DNA of 23,038 nt from a virus, in IMG/VR virus record IMGVR_UViG_3300032046_000233, positions 1-23,038 of that record. One strand, written 5' to 3'. Below, piece after piece: positions 5,509 to 12,410 of the stretch (its first letter is position 1; every line of letters begins with the position of its first letter). The position numbers and the translations under genes were made by a program. Under the pieces are notes generated by a model. The model saw only the letters and a program-made list of their open reading frames with translations, was not told the DNA's origin and did no database searches.

Positions 5509-7155
5509 ATGGCGAGTCCATCGGTAGTCGGCACCCCCATTGAGGGTGCCATAACAACGGCGGCATACGACTTCACCCCGACGTTTACCCAAACGACGGG
5601 GAACTTCGTTGTTATTTTTATCGAGACCGCCGTGTCGGTTACGATGGACAGCGTTGGGTTATTCACGCAACTTGAACCCGCCGATCCCGAGGAGCTGGCC
5701 CGCTTCTTTGTTTTATACAGGCAATTAACGGGGATAGAGGGCGGGGAGGTTCTAATATCCACCTACGACGCCATAGGCGACCCCATATTAACCAAAGCCT
5801 GTTGGGTTTCCTGCAACATCACGGCGCACTCGACGACGACCGCTCCCGTCAAAGGAACACTGGCAACCGGCACAAGTAACGAGCCACAATCTCCAGAACT
5901 CACTCCCGCCGGAGGAAGCAAGGATTTCCTCTGGCTCGTTGGCTTTGGACAGGATGGCGAGGAGGCCAACGACGACACTTGGCAGAACAACACGCCTACC
6001 GGAGAGGGGGGTGGATCGTATACACCTGCGCTCGGGTATCAGATAACCACCGGGACCGATGGTGCCGCATCGACCAACTGCCAGCTTTGTGTTGCCTATC
6101 GTGCGTACACGGGAACACACGATCACCCGACAGTTTGGAGTACAGACCAGTCAAAAGCCTGGCGTGCCCAAACGATAGCGATTTATCCGGCGGCTGCCGC
6201 TGCCGCTACAGGCCAAGTCGTAGCCGTCCAGGGGAACGTCACCTACAACCCGATGACAGGACGCCTCACCGCGGCGCAGGGCAACTTGACATACACGCAA
6301 AAGACGGGACGCATAACGGCGGCGAATAGCGTCCTAACCTACGACCGAATGACGGGGCGAATCGCCGCGGCGCAAGCGAACCTGACTTACAATCCCGTAA
6401 CCGCGGGGATGCTTACAGCCATCCAAGCGAACGTCGGCCATACGGAGGTATGGTATATCTTGCCCGCCCCCGGTAGCCCCACAGCCTATTGCACGCTCTC
6501 GGGGCAGTACAAAAACGAATGGACGAACCCGACAAACGCCTACACGTCAAACGGCGTCTACGCGACATCACTCGGTAACGACCCGACAAAAGACGAGCAG
6601 GACTATTACGCCTTCGATCTCTCGGCGATTCCGAGCGACGCCATCATCAAGGGAATTAGGGTCTATGTCTACGGGTCGTGTTCGTACGCGGGCGCGGTTA
6701 TGGATCTCGAGGCGCAGCTCTTGAAATACTATCCACCGGCTCTGCCGCCGCCCGATCCATATATCGAGCCGATTAGCGGGATCGGCCGGCTAGAACTCGT
6801 GGGATCGAGCATTACAAACAGATTCACCGGAACGACCGACACACTCGCCATCTATGGCGGCCAAGAAATCATGTGGGGTGGAACTCTAAGACGAGCAGAC
6901 GTCGTGCGGACAAACTTCGGCGTCTACTTCCGCACGAGATACGTCAGCGGGACCGATGGGCTTCGAGTCGATTATGTCGCAATGGACATATCCTACACAA
7001 CCCCGGCAATTCTCATGGGCGGATTCATTGTGAGAGCGCACGCGACAAAAGGTCTACAGCCATCGACGGGTGGAACCGATTCGATTGATACGAGCGCGAC
7101 ATCGGCAACGGTCACGTCTCATACCGTGCCGAAGGGATGGAGGAGTGTGAACTAA
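5509..7155 (+). CDS. Modular beta-rich virion protein with 16-aa repeats
   Basis: This 548-residue protein starts at ATG 5509 behind GAGGAGC. It has three parts. Residues 1-230 form a beta-sandwich-like domain of the type common in environmental phage surface proteins, running from GNFVVIFIETAV through a Tyr-rich middle to a WRAQTIAIYP end. Residues 235-315 are five tandem 16-residue repeats (consensus GRxTAAQxNLTYxxxT). Residues 320-535 are a second beta-rich domain with WTNPTNAYTSNGVYA and YYAFDLSAIPSDAIIKGIRVYV, a pattern shared with the N-termini of the two tail-tip proteins at 16422 and 17195. Its place between coat and connector genes suggests a head fibre or capsid surface protein, perhaps a glycan binder. 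No enzyme motif is visible. The role is inferred. Confidence 0.65.
   Translation: MASPSVVGTPIEGAITTAAYDFTPTFTQTTGNFVVIFIETAVSVTMDSVGLFTQLEPADPEELARFFVLYRQLTGIEGGEVLISTYDAIGDPILTKACWVSCNITAHSTTTAPVKGTLATGTSNEPQSPELTPAGGSKDFLWLVGFGQDGEEANDDTWQNNTPTGEGGGSYTPALGYQITTGTDGAASTNCQLCVAYRAYTGTHDHPTVWSTDQSKAWRAQTIAIYPAAAAAATGQVVAVQGNVTYNPMTGRLTAAQGNLTYTQKTGRITAANSVLTYDRMTGRIAAAQANLTYNPVTAGMLTAIQANVGHTEVWYILPAPGSPTAYCTLSGQYKNEWTNPTNAYTSNGVYATSLGNDPTKDEQDYYAFDLSAIPSDAIIKGIRVYVYGSCSYAGAVMDLEAQLLKYYPPALPPPDPYIEPISGIGRLELVGSSITNRFTGTTDTLAIYGGQEIMWGGTLRRADVVRTNFGVYFRTRYVSGTDGLRVDYVAMDISYTTPAILMGGFIVRAHATKGLQPSTGGTDSIDTSATSATVTSHTVPKGWRSVN
6211..6450 (+). repeat. Five in-frame 48-bp units (16-aa repeats)
   Basis: Units begin at 6211, 6259, 6307, 6355 and about 6403, the last with one extra codon. 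They encode GQVVAVQGNVTYNPMT, GRLTAAQGNLTYTQKT, GRITAANSVLTYDRMT, GRIAAAQANLTYNPVT and a degenerate fifth. The protein pattern is kept better than the DNA, so the array is old or selected at protein level. Confidence 0.85.
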
Positions 7156-7499
7156 TGCCACTGCCTATCAGTGTTCATTATGGCAAGGCCGACCGCGGGC
7201 CGGACTTCATTATCGAAGTGACTGAACGCGACGGGACGGTGAGAGACATCACCACCGCAACGAGTCCAAAATTCTATCTCTACGACTTGGTTAACGGAAC
7301 GCTCCTTGTGAACGGCTCGACGGACGGCGTGAGCATCGTTCCGACCAATCAGATAAAGCGGATTATTCAGCCAAGCGACACCGCCTCAGAAATCGAAAAC
7401 GCAGTGGCCTGGTTCACCTATACGCTTGCAGCCAAAGAGGAGTCAACTTACGCGGTGGGCTTCATTGTCTCCGAACGGTGGAAACGGGTGATGATCTAG
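7155..7499 (+). CDS. Small beta-rich structural protein, BppU N-domain-like
   Basis: This 114-residue protein starts at ATG 7155, overlapping the previous stop (TAATG) behind GGAGGAG. It shows a beta-strand pattern with short turns: DFIIEVTERDGTVRDIT, PKFYLYDLVNG, a DGVSIVP segment, then AVAWFTYTLAAKEESTYAVGFIV. This resembles the immunoglobulin-like N-terminal domain of baseplate upper protein BppU and the small proteins encoded at 10261 and 10588. In those families the domain links tail or fibre parts. The stop overlaps the connector start (TAGTG), so the two are probably translated together. The similarity is weak; head-tail junction or neck decoration is a guess from position. Confidence 0.5.
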   Translation: MPLPISVHYGKADRGPDFIIEVTERDGTVRDITTATSPKFYLYDLVNGTLLVNGSTDGVSIVPTNQIKRIIQPSDTASEIENAVAWFTYTLAAKEESTYAVGFIVSERWKRVMI

Positions 7500-7948
7500 T
7501 GGGAACCTATACCGATACAACGACCTTCGTTCAGACGTTGCCCGAGAACTCCATCGAGCGGTCTTTCGTGCGGGAGGCCGCGGAGATTGCGTACGAATAC
7601 ATCAACTCCGCCTTGGACGGGGTTTACGTCGTCCCCCTCACGCCAACGCCAAGCGTGATTGAAAAGGTCTCGAACCTCTTGACGCGGGCGATTGTTCTGG
7701 CGCTCGTCGCCAAGGGAACCGTCACAATCAAGGACATCAAGGACCGTAGTGCGATCGATCCGGTGCAATGGCTTCAGGACATACGCGCACGGAAGCTCTC
7801 AATCCCCGGCGTGACGGTGCTCGCCACTTCGGGGTCGTGGTGCAATACTGCAGATCAAATGCACATTTTCGACTTGGACAACGAAGTCTATCACCAAGCC
7901 GATTCAGACCGACTCGACGAGTTGCAAGACGACAGGTGGAGTTACTGA
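7499..7948 (+). CDS. Head-tail connector (gp6 / Mu gp36-like)
   Basis: This 149-residue protein probably starts at GTG 7499, which overlaps the previous TAG. An upstream in-frame GTG at 7478 has no ribosome site. The sequence has the helical layout of the gp6/DUF1320 connectors: an N-terminal sensor stretch (TTTFVQTLPENS), a helix EAAEIAYEYINSALDGVY followed by VVPLTPTPSVIEKVSNLLT, and a helical segment rich in Ala/Leu. These proteins form the ring under the portal that receives the tail. The C-terminal 50 residues are not recognised. The gene sits between head and tail modules, as expected. Confidence 0.65.
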   Translation: MGTYTDTTTFVQTLPENSIERSFVREAAEIAYEYINSALDGVYVVPLTPTPSVIEKVSNLLTRAIVLALVAKGTVTIKDIKDRSAIDPVQWLQDIRARKLSIPGVTVLATSGSWCNTADQMHIFDLDNEVYHQADSDRLDELQDDRWSY

Positions 7949-7975
7949 CACATTTGAGAATGTGTAGGTGTTTTT
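7948..7975 (+). terminator. Possible weak terminator or leader hairpin
   Basis: ACACATT (7948-7954) and AATGTGT (7959-7965) pair perfectly around TGAG, followed after five bases by TTTTT (7971-7975). The stem is AT-rich and the T-run is displaced, so termination would be weak. The spacer AGGTG is the likely ribosome site of the next gene, so the hairpin may instead tune its translation. Confidence 0.3.
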
Positions 7976-7978
7976 GAC

Positions 7979-8170
7979 ATGGAATACAACCCCGAGAAAC
8001 ACGGGAAGGTTCACCTGCATTGCGCGTGGCGCGGGACGTGCCGCAACTGCGGGTGGACGCTGGAAGCAACGGACGTGTGCGTCGGGGATGATACGCCCCC
8101 GGCGTTTGTCCCTTGCCCGCAGTGTTTGATGCAGGGCAAGTGGAGTTCGGTACGGGTGGTGCGGTCGTAA
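7979..8170 (+). CDS. Zinc-ribbon microprotein
   Basis: This 63-residue protein has two Cys pairs of zinc-ribbon type, CRNC (21-24) and CPQC (46-49), with additional Cys15 and Cys34 and His residues near the N-terminus. AGGTG lies eight bases before ATG 7979. Zinc ribbons of this size bind nucleic acids or stabilise protein contacts. Between a head-tail connector and a tail morphogenesis gene it could be a small assembly factor or an unrelated accessory gene. The spacing of four Cys is the main support that it is a gene; function is unknown. Confidence 0.6.
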   Translation: MEYNPEKHGKVHLHCAWRGTCRNCGWTLEATDVCVGDDTPPAFVPCPQCLMQGKWSSVRVVRS

Positions 8171-8196
8171 AGTAACGACGGGCGGCGGGGCCGCTC

Positions 8197-8892
8197 GTGG
8201 GCTGTGGGGCTGCGGTGGCGAACTTCGATACAGACTTTGGAAATCTCGCGGACTACGCATCTGGCGGGACGGGAAATATCGGACCTGATATTCCCGTGTT
8301 CGACATTGACTACCGTCAGATTGCATCCATCCCCAAGATTCTCGCCTACATGACAAAGCATGGCGGGAACCCCCGCGCCCCGCTCAAGCGTTTCAATGTC
8401 TACATGATCGGCCAGACCGACAAGACCTTCCAGCAGGGGGGTCGTAGCAATGTCCGCTGGCAACCGCTCGCGCCAATCACGGTCATCATGCGGAAGTATC
8501 GCGGGCGCGGGAGCGGGCGCACGCACCCGAAGCGAATCCTTCATGACTCTGGGCATCTCAAGAACGCAACGAACGAGCAGGTCATACAGCACGGCGAATC
8601 GCTCGCCTCTCGCATCTTCAACGACGTGCCTTACGCCAAGACGCACCAGTTCGGGGGGACGATCTCAATTCCAGAGAGAACCATCGAGGCGAAGAAAAAG
8701 AAGTTCCTGCACTTCTTCATTGCTGGTCACGAGGTATTCAAGAAGAGCGTGACAATACCGGCGTACACGAAACCCGTGCCTGCGCGCCCATTCCTTTTCT
8801 TTCTCGAACGCGATAAGGACCGGGCCGTCGAAATCCTACTCGACTACGCCGAGAAGGTATCAGGCCAGGCGGTAGACCAGGGGGCGCTATGA
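8197..8892 (+). CDS. Virion morphogenesis protein (Mu gpG / P2 gpS-like)
   Basis: This protein of up to 231 residues matches the phage virion morphogenesis (tail completion) family. It has WQPLAPITVIMRKY, then ILHDSGHLKNAT, then PYAKTHQFGG and, near the end, VPARPFLFF, the conserved order W-PL...ILxxxGxL...YAxxHQFGG...PARPFL. In P2 and Mu such proteins complete or join heads and tails. The start is unclear: GTG 8197 follows GGCGGCGGGG, while in-frame GTG 8215 would remove six residues. The gene ends in an ATGA overlap with the next one. The family call is confident; the 80-residue N-terminal extension (FDIDYRQIASIPKIL region) is not recognised. Confidence 0.8.
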   Translation: MGCGAAVANFDTDFGNLADYASGGTGNIGPDIPVFDIDYRQIASIPKILAYMTKHGGNPRAPLKRFNVYMIGQTDKTFQQGGRSNVRWQPLAPITVIMRKYRGRGSGRTHPKRILHDSGHLKNATNEQVIQHGESLASRIFNDVPYAKTHQFGGTISIPERTIEAKKKKFLHFFIAGHEVFKKSVTIPAYTKPVPARPFLFFLERDKDRAVEILLDYAEKVSGQAVDQGAL

Positions 8893-9395
8893 CCGCATAC
8901 GGAACCGGCACAAGTATCACGGAACTCTTGACTGCCATGCGGGACAAGGCGATGCAGGACACCGCCACGCTCGGATATTTGCGAGACGTGGGCGTGGCGC
9001 TCCCGCCGATGACCGGCGCGGTCCTCAACACGCCCAAGCTCTACATCGTATGGAGCGGTTCGCCCGAGGAAACGATTAGCGCAGAGAACGGCGTGCGCGT
9101 CAAACGCGCAACGCACCAAGTCACTTTGTACGCCGTCGTCTACGCAGCATCCCATGACGACACGGCGTCGATCCTGGGAGACGGATATCAGGTTGGGATC
9201 ACGAAGCTCGCCGAGGACGTGATCGACTTCTACGCCGGGAACACCCTCGGTTTGACTGGCCTGGACGCGGCAAATACGCCCGACATCCAAGCGGTCGAAG
9301 GATCATACGGCGTCTTTCCGACGCTCGACGACAAGTGGATGCACATAATCGGGCTCGTTTATTCGGCCCGTACCAAGCCCTTTGAACGGGCCTAA
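8889..9395 (+). CDS. Probable tail terminator / neck protein
   Basis: This 168-residue protein is translationally coupled to the morphogenesis gene (ATGA). Its layout resembles tail terminators: a long N-terminal helix (ITELLTAMRDKAMQDTATL), a beta section RATHQVTLYAVVYAASHD, then a helix GITKLAEDVIDFYAGNTLGL and a C-terminal strand HIIGLVYSARTKPF. Terminators cap the tail tube and set the joining end. In many siphoviruses this gene follows the connector and HK97 gp10/Mu gpG-like gene and precedes the tube gene, which fits, although five small genes separate it from the tube gene here. The assignment is mainly by position and fold pattern. Confidence 0.5.
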   Translation: MTAYGTGTSITELLTAMRDKAMQDTATLGYLRDVGVALPPMTGAVLNTPKLYIVWSGSPEETISAENGVRVKRATHQVTLYAVVYAASHDDTASILGDGYQVGITKLAEDVIDFYAGNTLGLTGLDAANTPDIQAVEGSYGVFPTLDDKWMHIIGLVYSARTKPFERA

Positions 9396-9422
9396 CAGAT
9401 CACTGACGGAGGTGAGGGGACG

Positions 9423-9860
9423 ATGGCGACGATGACACTTTACGTTGACGGAGACGTTGGGACTCCCGGTTGGGATTTCAGCACCGACACGGCGCATTAC
9501 ACGGAAATCGACGAGGGGACGGCTTCGCCCAACGATGCGAACTACATCGAAACGACGACTGCCGACGACGTGGACATCTTTTCATTCGGGGCGACCCCCG
9601 CGAACACGGACGTCGTGACGCAGGTGAACATCTCGATCCGCGGGAAGCTCACGGATGGGGGGAGCGCGGCGCACTTGCATGTTGAGCTCTGGCACACGGG
9701 CGACACCGTGCAGATCGGCGCGACGAAGGCAATCGTGGGTGCCGGCTTCGGCGGATACGGGACGCTGGGCACCGCAGCGGATCTCTCCTGGACGGGGCTC
9801 ACCCTTACCAAAGCGCAGGCCGATTCGATGACGTTGCACGTCATCTTCAAGGTCGCGTAA
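9423..9860 (+). CDS. Beta-rich structural protein, possible surface or lectin-like
   Basis: This 145-residue protein sits behind a strong site (GGAGGTGAGGGG before ATG 9423). The pattern YTEIDEGTASPNDANYIET, then a beta-sandwich with VTQVNISIRGKL, HLHVELWHTG and TLHVIFKV, is that of small beta-sandwich domains common in environmental phage genomes, related in style to the domains at 5509, 16422 and 17195. Gly/Thr/Asp-rich composition and no Cys suggest an exposed virion protein. No catalytic motif is seen. It could decorate the tail tube or neck; the function is not known. Confidence 0.6.
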   Translation: MATMTLYVDGDVGTPGWDFSTDTAHYTEIDEGTASPNDANYIETTTADDVDIFSFGATPANTDVVTQVNISIRGKLTDGGSAAHLHVELWHTGDTVQIGATKAIVGAGFGGYGTLGTAADLSWTGLTLTKAQADSMTLHVIFKVA

Positions 9861-9876
9861 GGGGGAGGCGATACCG

Positions 9877-10257
9877 ATGGCCGGAGAGGAAGCAAGAGTT
9901 ACTGCGGCGCTCGCCGACCTCACCTACGACGAGATGATAGGGCGGGTTGTGGCGGTGCAGGCCGACACGACGCACACGCTCAAAACTGGCCGAGTGACGG
10001 CGGTTAAGGCTGTGGCAACGGTCACGACAACGGGAACTGCTCTCGGAGACCCCGGCGCGCGCGTACATGCGGTACACGCCGTCGCGACGCGGCCAATCCA
10101 CCACAAGTCAGTCTATGCGGCGCCGATAAACAAGACGTCAACCCACGCCTCGCCGATTAACGCAACGCTGACATACAACGCGCCGCTTGACCCCGAGACG
10201 CTAGACAAAATCGAATCGCCTCCGCGCGGGGGCGACAAAGAACCGATGGAGGAGTAA
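9877..10257 (+). CDS. Repeat-only protein with 16-aa motif
   Basis: This 126-residue protein follows AGGGGGAGGCG and starts at ATG 9877. Residues 6-53 are three tandem repeats of the same 16-residue type seen at 6211 and 17696 (ARVTAALADLTYDEMI, GRVVAVQADTTHTLKT, GRVTAVKAVATVTTTG). After a seven-residue break a fourth diverged unit follows, then shorter imperfect units (YAAPINKTSTHASPIN). The last 25 residues are acidic and Pro-rich. There is no folded domain outside the repeats, so the protein may be an isolated linker or polymerising beta-repeat. It could also be the remnant of a larger modular gene. Confidence 0.6.
   Translation: MAGEEARVTAALADLTYDEMIGRVVAVQADTTHTLKTGRVTAVKAVATVTTTGTALGDPGARVHAVHAVATRPIHHKSVYAAPINKTSTHASPINATLTYNAPLDPETLDKIESPPRGGDKEPMEE
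9892..10104 (+). repeat. 16-aa repeat array, three perfect-length units plus one separated
   Basis: In-frame units start at 9892, 9940 and 9988, each 48 bp. A diverged unit at 10057-10104 comes after a 21-bp break. The third unit (GRVTAVKAVAT) most resembles the single unit at 19331 (GRVTAVNAVAT) in the tail-tip gene. Confidence 0.75.
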
Positions 10258-10260
10258 CCG

Positions 10261-10572
10261 ATGGCTGATAGCACAAACATCATCACCCTCCAGTCTTGGG
10301 GCCAGAAGATTGTCCTGGAGACTGGGGAAGACCTGACGAGCAACACGGGATTGAAGCTCATATTCAAGAATCCCGCCGGAACAACGGTGGAGAAAACCGC
10401 CAGCACGGACGCGGTGACGGGTGGAGACATCTATTGGGTATCGACGACGGACTTTTTCAGTTCGTTCGGGACGGCGGGCAACTGGTACGTCACAGCGAAA
10501 GTCACGTGGGCCGCTGCGGTGCTGTATTCGCGGCCCGTTCTCCTCAGAGTCGTTGACCAGTGGAGCGACTAA
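10261..10572 (+). CDS. Small beta-rich tail-region protein, paralogue 1
   Basis: This 103-residue protein starts at ATG 10261 behind GGAGGAG. It is a paralogue of the next gene: both have a WGQ(K/R)I start, a predicted strand with a D(L/I)YW- or VYWxST-like centre, GxWxVxAxVT(W/F), a YSRP/YTRP motif and a closing VVDQW/VNEW. The fold pattern is that of a small immunoglobulin-like or BppU N-terminal-like domain, as in the gene at 7155. Lying just before the tail tube gene, it is probably a minor tail or baseplate-linking protein. Function is inferred from pattern and position only. Confidence 0.6.
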   Translation: MADSTNIITLQSWGQKIVLETGEDLTSNTGLKLIFKNPAGTTVEKTASTDAVTGGDIYWVSTTDFFSSFGTAGNWYVTAKVTWAAAVLYSRPVLLRVVDQWSD

Positions 10573-10587
10573 CAAAAGGGGGGAACC

Positions 10588-10887
10588 ATGTCCGCGTCGT
10601 TGACGCTCAACAAAGAAGGGTGGGGGCAGAGAATCACGCTCCAAACCGGAGTGTCAATCTCCGGTTATAGCGCGCTTGACCTTGTTTTCTACCGGCCCGT
10701 TGGGGCCGAGGTTGCGGTCTCCGGTACAACCGCAGACGCCGAGGTGGGTGAAGTCTATTGGGATTCAACCTACCACTTCTGGAACGTACTCGGAGACTGG
10801 AAGGTCATTGCCCGCGTGACGTTTGGAACAGACGAGGTGCTTTATACGCGCCCGTACACAATCCACATCGTGAACGAATGGACGTAG
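10588..10887 (+). CDS. Small beta-rich tail-region protein, paralogue 2
   Basis: This 99-residue protein follows AAGGGGGGAACC and is the tandem partner of the preceding gene, with the same length and order of landmarks (GWGQRITLQTG, VYWDSTYHFW, GDWKVIARVTFG, LYTRPYTIHIVNEW). Sequences have diverged enough that the duplication is old. Two copies may form a heteromer or sit at different places in the tail. No other feature is visible. Confidence 0.6.
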   Translation: MSASLTLNKEGWGQRITLQTGVSISGYSALDLVFYRPVGAEVAVSGTTADAEVGEVYWDSTYHFWNVLGDWKVIARVTFGTDEVLYTRPYTIHIVNEWT

Positions 10888-10906
10888 TGAGGAAGGGGAT
10901 AAACAC

Positions 10907-11431
10907 ATGGCTCTGATGTACGACACCGGAAACATCAGCATTGGTGGTGCGACGATTGATATAAGCGCCGTTGGCGGCACTTACACTCAAAACGTCGGCT
11001 ACATCAAAGACGGCATAACGATCACGCCGTCGTTCGAGGTCTACGAGGTTGGCGGGATCGAGGGGCTTCCCGTCACCGTCAAGGTCAACCGGACCAAGAC
11101 GCAATACACGCTCAAGACGACGCTCATGGAGCCGACGCTTGGTAACGTGGCGAAGGTCTGGGACATCACCAGCAGCCCCACGTCGCCCATGAAGATTGAC
11201 GCCCCGGCGGCATGCGCGGAACGTAAGGTCAAGGTCACAAGCAACGGCCCGGCATCTGCGGGCGGGTCGCAGAAGGTGTGGACGTGGGAGTTCACGCGCT
11301 GCGTCGTCCAGAGCCCCGAGGCGTTGAAGATTGGCGACGCCGAAGAGTCGAAACTGCCCGTGAGCTTCATCTGCTTGTACGACACGGCAGGTGCGGCAAA
11401 CGCTGTCGGAACGATTACGATCGCCGCGTAG
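10907..11431 (+). CDS. Major tail tube protein
   Basis: This 174-residue protein has the size, position and strand-rich pattern of a siphovirus tube subunit: an N-terminal GNISIGGATIDIS strand pair, a loop with GYIKDGITITPSFEV, a long central beta-sheet with VTVKVNRTKTQYTLKTTLMEP, and a terminal strand pair with LPVSFICLYD. It is followed within 1.3 kb by the chaperone pair and tape measure, the usual order. The subunit polymerises as hexameric rings into the tail tube. It is preceded by GGAAGGGGAT and expected to be highly expressed. A near relative was not recognised, so the call rests on context plus fold pattern. Confidence 0.7.
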   Translation: MALMYDTGNISIGGATIDISAVGGTYTQNVGYIKDGITITPSFEVYEVGGIEGLPVTVKVNRTKTQYTLKTTLMEPTLGNVAKVWDITSSPTSPMKIDAPAACAERKVKVTSNGPASAGGSQKVWTWEFTRCVVQSPEALKIGDAEESKLPVSFICLYDTAGAANAVGTITIAA

Positions 11432-11446
11432 TACAGGGAGGAGAAC

Positions 11447-11878
11447 ATGGAACCGCTCATCGAGGGGATGCGAGTCGGGCGGGCGCCGGCGGTCGAGTAT
11501 CGGACTGGCGGCATGGCCGTCGAGGACATTCGGGACGCTGCACTCTTCACAGCAACCGGATACGTCTGGCCGAACTACCTCTGGCGACAGGGGAAGAACG
11601 TACTCACCGAAGAACGCAAGGGGCAGGAGCCGAATGGCATCGAGGTCTATCGCCGCAAGGATGAAGAGGGCGAAGAGTGGACCGCACTCTTCGTCTTCCT
11701 TGGGGACGTGGCCCTGCTCCGGCGTAGGCGATTCCTGTTCTACAACGGCGAGTTTTGGATTCCACCGTGGGTTCTTTCTGCCACCGAGGCGCGCCTGTGG
11801 GCGATGCGAGACGAAGAGATCGCCAAGGTAAAGATGCGTCTCGAGCGAAGAGACGAGGAGTTCACGTTTAAGGGATAG
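11447..11878 (+). CDS. Unknown protein between tail tube and chaperone genes
   Basis: This 143-residue protein starts at ATG 11447 behind AGGGAGGAGAAC. It contains EDIRDAALFTATGYVWPNYLWRQ, several Trp, a basic cluster LRRRR and a charged C-terminal helix (ARLWAMRDEEIAKVKMRLE). The composition is unlike the Thr/Gly/Ala-rich structural proteins around it and looks like a compact intracellular protein. No family is recognised. The position between tube and chaperone genes suggests an assembly factor, but this is only context. Confidence 0.65.
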   Translation: MEPLIEGMRVGRAPAVEYRTGGMAVEDIRDAALFTATGYVWPNYLWRQGKNVLTEERKGQEPNGIEVYRRKDEEGEEWTALFVFLGDVALLRRRRFLFYNGEFWIPPWVLSATEARLWAMRDEEIAKVKMRLERRDEEFTFKG

Positions 11879-11894
11879 AGGGGAGAGTGTGGGG

Positions 11895-12410
11895 ATGAGC
11901 TTAGAAGAGGCTGTCAAAGAAGTAACGGGAACGCGCGACGAGGTAGACGCCCTTGTGAACGAGGAAATCAAACTCGTTGTCGGGGGCGCCGGTGTCACCA
12001 AACGCAAAACTATTTGCCTTCGGGAGCCCTCTATTCGGCGCTTCGGAAAACAAGTGAAGATCATCGCCGGCGGACTTGTCGAGGCGTTCAAGGACGCCCA
12101 GACACAGGCCGCCTTGCAGCGTACCGTCACCGATCTCAAAGAGGGAAAGACACCGACAGACTTCGGGCTCGGGGAACTCATCAAGACCAGCGCGATGACA
12201 GACGCCGTGGCCGACCTCGTAGCGGATCTCGTCGAAGAGGACCGCAACTACGTGAATGACGAGATGACGCCGAAGCAACTCGGGCGCGTGCTCGGGGCTT
12301 ACGCGAACCTTGTCGGTTGGGACACGATACAGCGTTTTTTCGCCCGGGCCATGACGCAGGGGACAGCCCTCGCGGAGAAGATGGCCGTAGTGGAGAAGAC
12401 AGCAAACTAG
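11895..12410 (+). CDS. Tail assembly chaperone, upstream product (lambda G-like)
   Basis: This 171-residue protein starts at ATG 11895; an in-frame GTG at 11889 is an alternative, and GAGGGGAGAG lies upstream. It is mostly helical (FGKQVKIIAGGLVEAFKDA; QLGRVLGAYANLVGWDTIQ) and stands immediately before the tape measure. This is the place of the chaperone that keeps tape measure protein soluble and loads tube subunits. Like lambda G and its many counterparts, part of translation should shift -1 near the end to add a second domain. The shift site is T_TTT_TTC at 12335-12341, 22 codons before the stop. Sequence similarity to a named family is not obvious; the gene order and frameshift arrangement carry the call. 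Confidence 0.7.
   Translation: MSLEEAVKEVTGTRDEVDALVNEEIKLVVGGAGVTKRKTICLREPSIRRFGKQVKIIAGGLVEAFKDAQTQAALQRTVTDLKEGKTPTDFGLGELIKTSAMTDAVADLVADLVEEDRNYVNDEMTPKQLGRVLGAYANLVGWDTIQRFFARAMTQGTALAEKMAVVEKTAN
12335..12341 (+). promoter_or_regulatory. -1 programmed ribosomal frameshift site T_TTT_TTC
   Basis: In the upstream chaperone frame the codons are CGT TTT TTC, so TTTTTTC fits X_XXY_YYZ exactly. A -1 slip re-pairs as TTT TTT and enters the downstream open frame at CGC 12341. A small AGGG/CCCT stem (12358-12361/12367-12370) lies downstream. No other X_XXY_YYZ heptamer was seen in the overlap. Confidence 0.7.

Noticed and set aside
10805-12247. Antisense open frame of 480 codons across tube, unknown and chaperone genes
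   Set aside because: It runs across three well-supported + strand genes and their boundaries; composition (Ser/Arg/Leu) is that of a shadow frame.
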